From NCBI RefSeq assembly GCF_000166395.1, contig NC_014655.1, positions 2,108,001 through 2,172,000 of the forward strand: a DNA stretch of 64,000 bases, read 5' to 3'. A model generated the notes under the pieces. It was not told the origin of the DNA. It made no database searches and saw nothing but the letters and a program-made list of their open reading frames with translations. Positions 8,599 to 16,210 of this stretch are shown piece by piece; the stretch's first letter is position 1, and every line of letters starts with the position of its first letter. The position numbers and the translations under genes were made by a program. The DNA comes from Leadbetterella byssophila DSM 17132. GTDB lineage: Bacteria; Bacteroidota; Bacteroidia; Cytophagales; Spirosomataceae.

Positions 8599-8618
8599 GG
8601 GCGAATTGCAATTCGCCC
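8599..8618. repeat. Perfect 20-bp palindrome, REP-like
   Basis: GGGCGAATTGCAATTCGCCC is its own reverse complement. Palindromes built on GGGCGAAT...ATTCGCCC are common dispersed REP-type repeats in Bacteroidota and other phyla. It sits 9 bases beyond the cupin stop codon, on the side of the AbiE module, so it could also end transcription. Confidence 0.7.
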
Positions 8619-8627
8619 CAACTGCCC

Positions 8628-8927
8628 CTATCTCCCTACAAAGATAACCCATGTCCTGAAATCATCCGAAAAAGACACAAAACGGTGCTCCGCACGGGCA
8701 GGTACAAATATCAAATCCCCGGGTTCAAAATCCCGTATCTGACCTTCGCACTGAAACCTCCCGAATCCGGAAATTATAACATATAGTTCATCTTCCTCAT
8801 GCGGACCTTGAAGATCCACTTCCTTTGGTCCATAAATTTCTACTGAGATATTGCCAAATCTCCCTAACTCCAGAAACAACTCTCCAGAGTCCTTCAAACG
8901 TTCACAAGCTATCTTTACCGGTATCAT
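8628..8927 (-). CDS. Cupin-domain protein
   Basis: Single-domain cupin of 99 residues. The ATG at 8927 is chosen over a longer frame because it forms an ATGA overlap with the stop of the SDR gene and gives a compact domain (MIPVKIACERLKDSG). Cupin motif 1 is recognisable in GPHEEDELYVIISGFG with metal ligands likely His, Glu and Glu, followed by GDLIFVPARAEHRF as motif 2 with the last His. Cupins of this size are isomerases, dioxygenases or binding proteins; the substrate cannot be read off. It is the last gene of a three-gene unit with an SDR and a ketopantoate-reductase-like enzyme, so a small-molecule pathway role is likely. Confidence 0.82.
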   Translation of the reverse strand: MIPVKIACERLKDSGELFLELGRFGNISVEIYGPKEVDLQGPHEEDELYVIISGFGRFQCEGQIRDFEPGDLIFVPARAEHRFVSFSDDFRTWVIFVGR

Positions 8928-9652
8928 CTTCCCCCTGTCACATCTATAATGGTTCCTGTAGAATAACTGGATAAAGGTGATGCCAACCATAATATGGCTT
9001 CCGCCACCTCCTCCGCATGTCCTCCCCTACGAAGAGGAATACCGGATTTTATGCGATCTACCCTGCCTACTTCTCCCCCGTCAGCATGAATTTCCGTATA
9101 AATAAAAGCCGGCCTCACCGCATTGACACGGATTCCTTCGGGACCTAATTCTTGAGCAAGGCCTTTGGTGAAACACTCTAATGCAGCCTTTGCTGAAGCA
9201 TAATCCATGTATTCTCCAGGAGCACCGCTTCGGGCGGCAATGGATGAGACATTCACTATACTTGCTCCCACTTGCATATACTTCAAAGCCTCTGCTGTAC
9301 ACTGCACAGCCGAGAAGAAATTCAAATGGAACATGTTCTTCCACCTACCCATCTCTATACCACGGAAGGTGCTTTGCAACGCTAATCCTCCGGCATTATT
9401 TACCAGTACATCAAGTTTTCCCCACCGTCTTTGGACTTCAGCAAACACCTTTTTCACCTCCTCTTCGTACCTCAAGTCCGCCTGCACAAAACCTACCTTA
9501 CCTCCCTCCTTTTGTATCTTATTCGCCAGATTTTCTGCCGATTGCAGATCCTTTTTATAGGTAAAAAGAACTTCATACCCTCTTTTGAAAGCCAAATATG
9601 TGGTTGCGGCACCTATACCTCTACTACCGCCGGTGATTAGGATTTTATGCAT
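8924..9652 (-). CDS. Short-chain dehydrogenase/reductase (SDR)
   Basis: Classical SDR of 242 residues. It has the nucleotide-binding TGGSRGIG at residues 7-14, NNAG after LDVLV, catalytic Ser in IVNVSSIAARSG and the YASAK tetrad (Tyr and Lys), then PAFIYTEIHADGG and the C-terminal GTIIDVTGGR. The overall pattern is that of FabG-like or sugar/alcohol dehydrogenases using NAD(P)H. Its start overlaps the end of the ketopantoate-reductase-like gene by 16 bases and its stop overlaps the cupin ATG, so the three are one operon. The neighbouring MocR regulator suggests control by an amine or vitamin-B6-related signal. The true substrate is unknown. Confidence 0.88.
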   Translation of the reverse strand: MHKILITGGSRGIGAATTYLAFKRGYEVLFTYKKDLQSAENLANKIQKEGGKVGFVQADLRYEEEVKKVFAEVQRRWGKLDVLVNNAGGLALQSTFRGIEMGRWKNMFHLNFFSAVQCTAEALKYMQVGASIVNVSSIAARSGAPGEYMDYASAKAALECFTKGLAQELGPEGIRVNAVRPAFIYTEIHADGGEVGRVDRIKSGIPLRRGGHAEEVAEAILWLASPLSSYSTGTIIDVTGGR

Positions 9653-10419
9653 GATTTTATTCGGATTAAGTCGGCTAAAAAATGATTTAATTTCCCCTCT
9701 GATAGGCTACCATTGATATATTCCACCTCTGTTGGTTTACCTTGGAGTATATCTTGATAGGTAGAAATGAGTTGGCCACTCGACCTCTCACTGATCTCCA
9801 ATAAACTTTGCATCAGCTCCTCTTGAGAAAGCATTACACCCTCCTTTTCCGCCAGTAACCTACCTTCTTCCATGATGACCTTTGCCCAGTACAATGCCTT
9901 ATCATCTCTAACAAATATACCGTTATCTACTTCTAATAAGGGACAAAGGGCATTAAAAGCCGAGTTCACAATGAGCTTTTTCCAGACAAGTACATTGATA
10001 TTTTCTTCATATACAAAAGGAAATTCCTGTGTACTTATCAGCTCCGCCAATTCTATGGCCCGTCTCGCAGAACCTTTAACTACACCTAACCTACTGGTGC
10101 TTACTGCTCTAAATGTTCCTTCCTGTCCTGTAGCAAAAATAACGGCCCTATATACCTCCGGAAAATCTGTAAAGGGCATTTCCACACCCTTACCGTTCTG
10201 AAGCAAAATAATGGGACCCTCTTTGAGATATATAGCAATTTCCTCATTAACATAAGCCTTTGTACAAATAATATAGATGCCGGATCCCATCTCAGAAAGT
10301 TGGACAAAAGGAGAATTCTTTTTCCCTACTAATTGCACTTCCAAACCTTTCCATCCTAAGAAATTTGCCAAAGCCTTGCCTATTGCTCCAGGACCAATCA
10401 CATACACCATTTTTTTCAT
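9637..10419 (-). CDS. Ketopantoate reductase PanE/ApbA-like protein
   Basis: NADP-dependent reductase of the PanE/ApbA family, which in pantothenate synthesis turns ketopantoate into pantoate. The start is the ATG at 10419; the TTG six codons upstream is less likely. The Rossmann motif VIGPGAIGKALA is near residue 7. ILLQNGKGVEMP and the helix NVLVWKKLIVNSAFNALCPL carry the Lys/Asn expected in the active site, followed by the C-terminal helical domain with KPTEVEYINGS. Length 260 is slightly short for PanE (about 300). It is the first gene of the operon with an SDR and a cupin and is divergent from a MocR regulator, so it could be a paralogue acting on another 2-oxo acid instead of true PanE. 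Confidence 0.82.
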   Translation of the reverse strand: MKKMVYVIGPGAIGKALANFLGWKGLEVQLVGKKNSPFVQLSEMGSGIYIICTKAYVNEEIAIYLKEGPIILLQNGKGVEMPFTDFPEVYRAVIFATGQEGTFRAVSTSRLGVVKGSARRAIELAELISTQEFPFVYEENINVLVWKKLIVNSAFNALCPLLEVDNGIFVRDDKALYWAKVIMEEGRLLAEKEGVMLSQEELMQSLLEISERSSGQLISTYQDILQGKPTEVEYINGSLSEGKLNHFLADLIRIKSCIKS

Positions 10420-10443
10420 TTTCAATAATTTATGCAATATTCG

Positions 10444-10462
10444 GGTATGGAATTATACCATA
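10444..10462. promoter_or_regulatory. Candidate operator in the divergent promoter
   Basis: Overlapping inverted repeats GGTAT-N6-ATACC (10444-10459) and TATGG-N7-CCATA (10446-10462) in the 67-base gap between the panE-like gene and the MocR gene. This is the natural place for MocR binding. Not tested. Confidence 0.4.
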
Positions 10463-10486
10463 GCAGATGCAGTTTTTTAATTTTTA

Positions 10487-11893
10487 ATGGAAGCAGTTAT
10501 GGAGACGGATTTCTTGTACCGACAAATAGCAGATCCTATTGAGCAACAGATATTGACCGGTATTCTACCCACTGGTACTAAGCTTTGGTCATTGAGAACC
10601 TTGAGCAGAGAATATGGCATAAGCCAAAATACCGCTTTGAACGTGTACTATTATCTGGAAGCCAAAAACCTTATAGAAAGCAGGCCTCAATCCGGGTACT
10701 ATGTCAAATATTCCCCCATAAAAAAGGTACAGCAAGCCAGCTTACCCTCTCCCCGAGCCGTACTCGCAGATGATAGTTATTGGGTTCATTCTGTGTACCA
10801 AAATATTGGGCAGGATCACCCTTTGGCTATGGCGCATCCAGGAGAAGCCTTACTTCCCATAGCTAAGCTTAATAAAGCTTTAATTCAAGCTAGCAGAAGT
10901 CTGCAAGGATCCGGGGTATTGTATGAAAAGCCTGAAGGAAATGCTGAATTAAGAAAACAGGTGGCCAGATGGTCTTTTCCATTGAGAGAAGACGAAATCA
11001 TCACTACTCACGGTTGCCTGAACGCCATCTCCCTTTGCCTGCTTTCTTTAACCCAACCGGGAGACACCATCATCGTAGAGAGTCCGGTATCCTTCGGGAT
11101 GTTGCAAGTGGCGAAGTCGCTTAGCCTAAAGATCATCGAACTTCCTACTCACCCTGAGTACGGCATTTCCCTTTTGGCTTTGGAACGAAATCTAAAGAAA
11201 AGAAGGATTGCAGCCTGTCTGTTTATTCCTACTTTTAGTAATCCTTTGGGCTTCTGTATGTCAGATGAAGACAAGTGGAAACTGGTCCAATTGTGTGAAA
11301 AGTACCAGGTCCCTTTGATAGAAAATGATATCAATGCTGATGTCCATTTTGGGAAAAAGCGACCAAAATCTTGCAAAAGTTTTGATAAAAGCGGCATAGT
11401 ACTCTGGTGCGGTTCCGTATCCAAAACCTTAGCTCCCGGATATAGAGTGGGCTGGGTCGCCCCCGGGAGATTCTACCATGAAGTGCTAAAAACAAAGATC
11501 CAGCACCAAATCTCTAGCACCTCTATCACGCAGGAGGTCATAGCCCATTACCTGAGAACCGGTAGATATGAACACCATTTGCGAAAGTTAAGAGTCTCAC
11601 TACAAGCGCAGTTATTGCATTTCCAGAAAGCTATAGCTGACTATTTCCCAAGAAGCACAAAGGTCACCTCTCCCCAGGGAGGATTTACCATTTGGGTACA
11701 ATTACATAAAGACCTCAATACCTTAGAGATCTTTGAACAATGTAAAAAATATGATGTCAGCTTCGCCCCCGGAGCCTTATTTAGTTTGCAGCATCTTTAT
11801 TCCAACTGCCTCCGACTAAATTTCAGTCTAGGATGGAATTCAGAAGTGGAAGAAAAATTAGAAAGATTAGGAGAGATCCTCAAAAAGGCTTAG
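10487..11893 (+). CDS. MocR/PdxR-type GntR regulator with aminotransferase domain
   Basis: Transcription factor joining an N-terminal GntR winged helix (about residues 10-75; ILPTGTKLWSLRTLSREYGI, then QNTALNVYYYLEAKNLIE) to a fold-type-I aminotransferase-like domain that binds PLP (about 100-468). The PLP-lysine segment is LWCGSVSKTLAPGYRVGWVA, and the upstream ENDINADVHF holds the ring-binding Asp. Start is the ATG at 10487, or the one at 10499 (METDF), four codons later. It is transcribed away from the panE-like/SDR/cupin operon, the usual arrangement of a MocR factor and its target. Known members respond to PLP, GABA, taurine or similar amines. Its 3' end overlaps the convergent GNAT gene by 27 bases. 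Confidence 0.92.
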   Translation: MEAVMETDFLYRQIADPIEQQILTGILPTGTKLWSLRTLSREYGISQNTALNVYYYLEAKNLIESRPQSGYYVKYSPIKKVQQASLPSPRAVLADDSYWVHSVYQNIGQDHPLAMAHPGEALLPIAKLNKALIQASRSLQGSGVLYEKPEGNAELRKQVARWSFPLREDEIITTHGCLNAISLCLLSLTQPGDTIIVESPVSFGMLQVAKSLSLKIIELPTHPEYGISLLALERNLKKRRIAACLFIPTFSNPLGFCMSDEDKWKLVQLCEKYQVPLIENDINADVHFGKKRPKSCKSFDKSGIVLWCGSVSKTLAPGYRVGWVAPGRFYHEVLKTKIQHQISSTSITQEVIAHYLRTGRYEHHLRKLRVSLQAQLLHFQKAIADYFPRSTKVTSPQGGFTIWVQLHKDLNTLEIFEQCKKYDVSFAPGALFSLQHLYSNCLRLNFSLGWNSEVEEKLERLGEILKKA

Positions 11894-12574
11894 CTCCATT
11901 TTGACATCTGCCCTCCTATATAGCTTTCCCTTTAAATCCACTCTTTTGAATCCCAAACGAGAGTATAGCCGAATAGCTGTATCCAAAAGGGAATTTGTAA
12001 AGAGTATAACTTTACCTTGCTGAAACCCTTTTGCTAAGTACAATGCAGAACTTACCAAAAATCCCCCTAAACCTTTGCCTCTATGAGACTTCGCAACCGT
12101 CATTTTCGACAATTCTACTTCTTCATCATTTCGTATAATGAGGGAAACCGTCCCTATAAGTTCCTGCCCCTTACAAGCAAATAAGATGATCCCGCCCTGA
12201 TCCAAAATAGCCTCATGAGGATGGAATAGCACCCATTCATCCTCTTCTTCCACTACAAAATATTCGGATATCCACGCATAGTTCAATTCGGCAAAAGACC
12301 TTTCATCTCCCACTTTGAATTGGCGGATATAAATACCTTCCTCCAAAAACCAGGTAATGCCTGATTCTGTAGCTACTGGAGGAAGATTCTCCATAATTAG
12401 ATTTGGCGAATACTGCGCTACGCAGAATCCTTTGTCTGTAAGATTCAGACCCCAATCTCCTATAGCTTTCCCCCATAAAACGAAAGCACTTCCGGTCTCC
12501 TCCGGAATGTGAGCCTCCTCAGGATCAATGGTCTCAAGACTCAAAGGAGGTGCATCTGCAAACTGTATTATCAT
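11867..12574 (-). CDS. GNAT-family N-acetyltransferase with extra N-terminal domain
   Basis: A 235-residue protein. The C-terminal ~150 residues are a GNAT acetyltransferase: VELSKMTVAKSHRGKGLGGF is motif A with the acetyl-CoA pyrophosphate loop (R/Q-x-x-G-x-G/A form), then LFTNSLLDTAIRLYSRLGFK as motif B. The N-terminal ~75 residues (QFADAPPLSLETIDPEE onward) do not belong to the core and I do not recognise them. The acceptor substrate is unknown. It converges with and overlaps the MocR gene by 27 bases. A role in the same pathway is possible, but the opposite direction makes this weak. Confidence 0.85.
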   Translation of the reverse strand: MIIQFADAPPLSLETIDPEEAHIPEETGSAFVLWGKAIGDWGLNLTDKGFCVAQYSPNLIMENLPPVATESGITWFLEEGIYIRQFKVGDERSFAELNYAWISEYFVVEEEDEWVLFHPHEAILDQGGIILFACKGQELIGTVSLIIRNDEEVELSKMTVAKSHRGKGLGGFLVSSALYLAKGFQQGKVILFTNSLLDTAIRLYSRLGFKRVDLKGKLYRRADVKMELSLFEDLS

Positions 12575-12649
12575 GACTTTTTAGAAGCAAATATCAGCTT
12601 AGAAAAGTTATGATAACAGTTGCATTTTTTTAAATTATGATGGTTACAG

Positions 12650-13429
12650 TTAAACCTTCTTTATCCTTTCAAACAGTTTCTCCATTACACCTTCTTTGTT
12701 CTTAGTAATGACCACCCGAGCTTGATCAGTCAAAACCAAGGTTCCACCTCCTTCTCGTAGAATTTTAACCACCGCATCCGGGTGGATGACATGAGAATGA
12801 TGCACTCTCAGGAATCCATAAGGTTCCAGAATCTGTTCAAACTCCTTTAGAGATCGACAAACCAGGTGCGTTTGTCCGCTTCTGTCTTTAACATGGGTAT
12901 AGTTCCTGTCCGCCTCACAACGTAAAATATTGTTGATTTCCAATATAAAGTATCCTTCCTGATTAGGCAAAGCTATCTTTTCAGGCAACTTTTGCGGCTC
13001 TTTCAAATTCTCCTCTAGTTGCCTCCACTGCAAAGGATGGAAATGCCTGACCCTCTTCTCTTCCCACTTCCTTACTGATTTTTGTAATTCTCCCGGCATA
13101 ATGGGCTTGAGCAGGTAATCCAAGGCATTATTCTGTATAGCCTTTAAGGCATATTGATCATAAGCCGTTTGGAATATGACGTCAAAAGGCAACTGTCGCC
13201 AAGCTTGATGCAGTTCCTGCAATAGCCAAAAGCCCGAAAAAGGACTCATCTCTATATCTAAGAAGAGGAGATTCAGTCCGGATTGAACGTCCCTGTCATT
13301 CAAGAAATCATTAGGTTTATGATAAATCCCCACTATTTCCACTTGGGGACAATAAGTGTGTAATAAATACTGTAAGGTATCAGTTGCATGATCCTCATCA
13401 TCTACAATGGCGCATTTTATTTTTTCCAT
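12650..13429 (-). CDS. LytTR-family response regulator
   Basis: Cytoplasmic response regulator. The start is the ATG at 13429, as the in-frame codon two positions upstream is TTG. Numbering from that TTG, receiver domain residues 5-120 show acidic D12/D13, phospho-acceptor D60 in LNLLFLDIEMS, the Thr of FQTAYDQYALKA and the Lys of DYLLKPI. A LytTR DNA-binding domain fills about 155-255, with LRCEADRNYTHV and FLRVHHSHVIHPDAV. It overlaps the 3' end of the histidine kinase gene by 13 bases, so the pair is cotranscribed. LytTR regulators usually bind direct repeats in promoters of envelope or secreted genes; the divergent surface operon next door is a plausible target, but this is inferred. Confidence 0.93.
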   Translation of the reverse strand: MEKIKCAIVDDEDHATDTLQYLLHTYCPQVEIVGIYHKPNDFLNDRDVQSGLNLLFLDIEMSPFSGFWLLQELHQAWRQLPFDVIFQTAYDQYALKAIQNNALDYLLKPIMPGELQKSVRKWEEKRVRHFHPLQWRQLEENLKEPQKLPEKIALPNQEGYFILEINNILRCEADRNYTHVKDRSGQTHLVCRSLKEFEQILEPYGFLRVHHSHVIHPDAVVKILREGGGTLVLTDQARVVITKNKEGVMEKLFERIKKV

Positions 13430-15129
13430 GTCCAAAAGGTAAAGAGTACTTCAGTGCCCTCCTGATCCAACACCTCAAATTCCACTTCCTTTCCCTGGAG
13501 GTTATAATAGAGTTTTAATTTTTCTTGTACCAAAGGTAGTCCTAGTCCTGTGCTCTTCAGAGGATCTGCTTTCTTCAATTCTTCCGATTTCGTCCTACCT
13601 ATTCCATTGTCCTTAATACTGATTTTCCAACATTCCACCCCATCCCTGAAAATCGAGATCTTCACCCACTTCTCTCCTTCTTTCCACCTCAATCCATGTT
13701 TTACTGCATTTTCAACAATAGGGTGTAATAGTTGGGAGGGCAAGAGCAAAGTCCCCGGATCAAGTTCTTCATCGCATTTTATTTCAAAATGAAATTCAGA
13801 GCCTAATCTCAATTTTTCTATAGTCAGATAGAGTTTAACATACTCTAATTCTTCCTCCAGACTAACTTCTTCCTTTCGGGAGTTCATTAAACTGCTTCTA
13901 AGTAACAGTGCCAAAGTGTTTAAATAGTCCTTAGCTGCCTCCTTTTCATTCTTCATCATCAAGTCCCGCACGGCATTGATCCCATTGAACAAAAAATGAG
14001 GATTCATCTGCGTCTCTATAGCTTGAAGCGTAAGCTTGTTCACTCTCCTTTCCATCGCAAATTGTTGACGTTCCTTTTCGTCTCTTTGCTTTCTGATCAA
14101 AGTGTTATGATAGCCCAAGGCAAAGGCAAAACATGCCGTTTCAGCTAAGATTCCGAGCTGCAGGAAGGTGGCATGAATGAGTCGGTTCTCCCCCCAATAC
14201 AGATAAACATCGCTATAGTTGATCACCACAGAAACCAGTGCTCCTAGTAACATAAAGCCATTGGCTACCAACAAATAAGTCTTTAAAGGACTATTCACCT
14301 TAAAGATGACCAGCGCCAAAATAAAAATATAGAGCGGCAAGAATAAGAGACGAAAACCCAAATAGATTTCATGCAAAAAAGGCACATGTATATGCCAAAT
14401 TCCAATCACCAATTGGAAGAATCCATACAGCCCCAGACCTACATAACAGACCCGAAAAATCCTCTTTAAACTCTTACTTTGGATAGAAATACCAAGTAAT
14501 TCATCACTGAAGGCTATATAGAAAATAAACATCCAAGCCAATGCCGTCTCATCTATGTCCTGATCAATACCTGCTGCCGTTAAAAATTGTTTAGCGGGAA
14601 GTGGAAGTTCATTCGGCATGCTCAGGCAAAAGAGCCAAGCCATGAAAATATAAACTACGTAGAGGTAATAAAGCTTTTGCCTAGCTACAAAACTGTAAAA
14701 AATGAAGAACAACAATAAAAATGTTAGGAACCCTATACTTAGGGTATTGATCAAAAGCTGTAATTCTGTCCTCTGCTTATACCTATAGATATAATCTAAA
14801 ACTTCCTCATAAGTCCAGTAGGGCGGATGGTACTTGATCCCGGTCTTTTGCTCTATCCTCACCAAAGCGCTATTCGCTCGTACAGGCACTTTTGAAATCT
14901 CGGGAAAATCAGGAAAAGTCCTTCCGGTCCTAATGTAACCTAGTCCGCTGGTATCCTTAAAATACACTTCTTCACTCAAGGTATCTACGGCAATCAAATA
15001 GGTTAGCACATCCCTCCTATTCTTTAGGTATACAAATTCACCCTTCTCCTGTGGGATAGGCTCCTTGTAGATCTGCATTTCTTGTGCATAGGGTAATTGC
15101 CCCCATAACAACATCAAGAACAAGAACAT
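13417..15129 (-). CDS. LytS-type membrane sensor histidine kinase (7TM)
   Basis: Sensor kinase of 570 residues. An N-terminal signal-like helix is followed by an extracytoplasmic domain (about 18-120), then seven or eight membrane helices (about 125-345), a short coiled coil (RKQRDEKERQQFAMERRVNK) and a His_kinase domain. The phospho-accepting His is residue 378 in MNPHFLFNGINAV. The ATPase part has LLPSQLLHPIVENAVKHGL, KDNGIGR and STGLGLPLVQEKL. The architecture matches 7TMR-DISM histidine kinases of Bacteroidota. It overlaps its LytTR regulator by 13 bases. The gene starts 148 bases from, and is divergent to, a collagen-like lipoprotein operon. The ligand is unknown. Confidence 0.92.
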   Translation of the reverse strand: MFLFLMLLWGQLPYAQEMQIYKEPIPQEKGEFVYLKNRRDVLTYLIAVDTLSEEVYFKDTSGLGYIRTGRTFPDFPEISKVPVRANSALVRIEQKTGIKYHPPYWTYEEVLDYIYRYKQRTELQLLINTLSIGFLTFLLLFFIFYSFVARQKLYYLYVVYIFMAWLFCLSMPNELPLPAKQFLTAAGIDQDIDETALAWMFIFYIAFSDELLGISIQSKSLKRIFRVCYVGLGLYGFFQLVIGIWHIHVPFLHEIYLGFRLLFLPLYIFILALVIFKVNSPLKTYLLVANGFMLLGALVSVVINYSDVYLYWGENRLIHATFLQLGILAETACFAFALGYHNTLIRKQRDEKERQQFAMERRVNKLTLQAIETQMNPHFLFNGINAVRDLMMKNEKEAAKDYLNTLALLLRSSLMNSRKEEVSLEEELEYVKLYLTIEKLRLGSEFHFEIKCDEELDPGTLLLPSQLLHPIVENAVKHGLRWKEGEKWVKISIFRDGVECWKISIKDNGIGRTKSEELKKADPLKSTGLGLPLVQEKLKLYYNLQGKEVEFEVLDQEGTEVLFTFWTWKK

Positions 15130-15277
15130 AAGAAAGGGTTAATAATGCAAAATATAAAAATTAACTGATAAGTCTACTAAGTTAGTTATCCAGTCAAGTC
15201 AACATTTTGTACAGTGCACCCTAGAGCTTAAAGATTTGATTTCCAACTTGCTCAATACTCAAGCACATCATTGCCAC

Positions 15278-16210
15278 ATGAAAACGATTCTTTCCTGCTA
15301 CGGGATCCTTATATTACTTATTTTTTCCTCCTGTGAAAAAGGGGATCCGGGAGCTATTGGTCCTGCCGGAGAACAAGGCATACCGGGTAAAGATGGATCC
15401 CTCATTTTAAGCGGTAATACTGCACCTGCAGCCAGCCTCGGAAAGGTGGGAGATATGTATTTAGATAAATCAAATGGAAACTTATATGGTCCAAAAACCG
15501 AGGCGGGATGGGGTACTGCATTCTCATTGAGGGGACCGGCAGGAGCGCAAGGGCCTGCTGGAGCGCAGGGACCGGCAGGTGCACAAGGACCCGCTGGAGC
15601 TCAAGGACCTGCCGGGCCACAAGGACCTGCCGGAGCCCAAGGACCCGCTGGAACACCGGGATCAAAGATACATGCCGGGAACGGAGCTCCCTCAGCTAAT
15701 ATAGGTGCCAATGGAGATTATTATCTTGACCAAAGTAACGGGAATTTCTATGGGCCAAAAAACAACTCATGGGGTAATCCTGCTATCAATTTGAAAGGAA
15801 ATGCGCAAGTAGTAAGTTCTCAGTGGGCCAATGTGCCCTGGCAAAACAGTAATGGATTTCTTAGCTATCAGTATACCATTCCAAACCCCGTTTTAAATGC
15901 CTTAAATGTTCCCTCCATCAAAAGTCTAAATGAAAACGGAGGAGTAGTACTGATGTATCTACGCACCTATGTCAATTCCAATGAATTTTGGCAATGGCAA
16001 ATCCCAGGAAGAATAAACCACAGTTGGAACGTTGAAGTGCGGTGGTCCTTACTCGCTAATCAACCTAATTTGGTACACATATCAGCTAGTGAGGCTACCC
16101 CTTCCAACTTTAATTTGATCGGAGCGCAATTCCGATACGTAGTTATTCCCTCAAGTACCGTATTGCAGGCTCTGGAACAGGGCATATCTCTCGAACAGCT
16201 ATTACCATGA
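15278..16210 (+). CDS. Collagen-like repeat lipoprotein
   Basis: Predicted lipoprotein of 310 residues. The ATG at 15278 is chosen because it gives a clean signal and lipobox (LLIFSSC). After the lipid-bearing Cys comes a short Gly-X-Y stretch (GDPGAIGPAGEQGIPGKDG), then a 40-residue module with GDMYLDKSNGNLYGPK, a second Gly-X-Y stretch made of GPAGAQ units, a second copy of the module (GDYYLDQSNGNFYGPK) and a C-terminal beta-rich domain of about 130 residues. Collagen-like triplets form trimeric stalks in bacteria, so this is likely a surface fibre, with the C-domain as trimerisation head or binding part. The stop overlaps the next ATG (ATGA). It is the first gene of a four-gene unit. Confidence 0.87.
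   Translation: MKTILSCYGILILLIFSSCEKGDPGAIGPAGEQGIPGKDGSLILSGNTAPAASLGKVGDMYLDKSNGNLYGPKTEAGWGTAFSLRGPAGAQGPAGAQGPAGAQGPAGAQGPAGPQGPAGAQGPAGTPGSKIHAGNGAPSANIGANGDYYLDQSNGNFYGPKNNSWGNPAINLKGNAQVVSSQWANVPWQNSNGFLSYQYTIPNPVLNALNVPSIKSLNENGGVVLMYLRTYVNSNEFWQWQIPGRINHSWNVEVRWSLLANQPNLVHISASEATPSNFNLIGAQFRYVVIPSSTVLQALEQGISLEQLLP
15533..15661 (+). repeat. Tandem 18-bp repeat encoding collagen-like triplets
   Basis: About seven near-identical copies of an 18-base unit encode Gly-Pro-Ala-Gly-Ala-Gln, with mostly synonymous differences between copies (GCA, GCT, GCC; CAA, CAG). Such arrays change length by slippage, so the stalk length may vary among strains. Confidence 0.85.

Noticed and set aside
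8466-8786. 106-codon plus-strand frame
   Set aside because: Largely antisense to the cupin gene, which has clear motifs; the frame has no recognisable features.
9181-9640. Several plus-strand frames of 69-127 codons
   Set aside because: All lie antisense within the SDR gene and have compositions expected of shadow frames.
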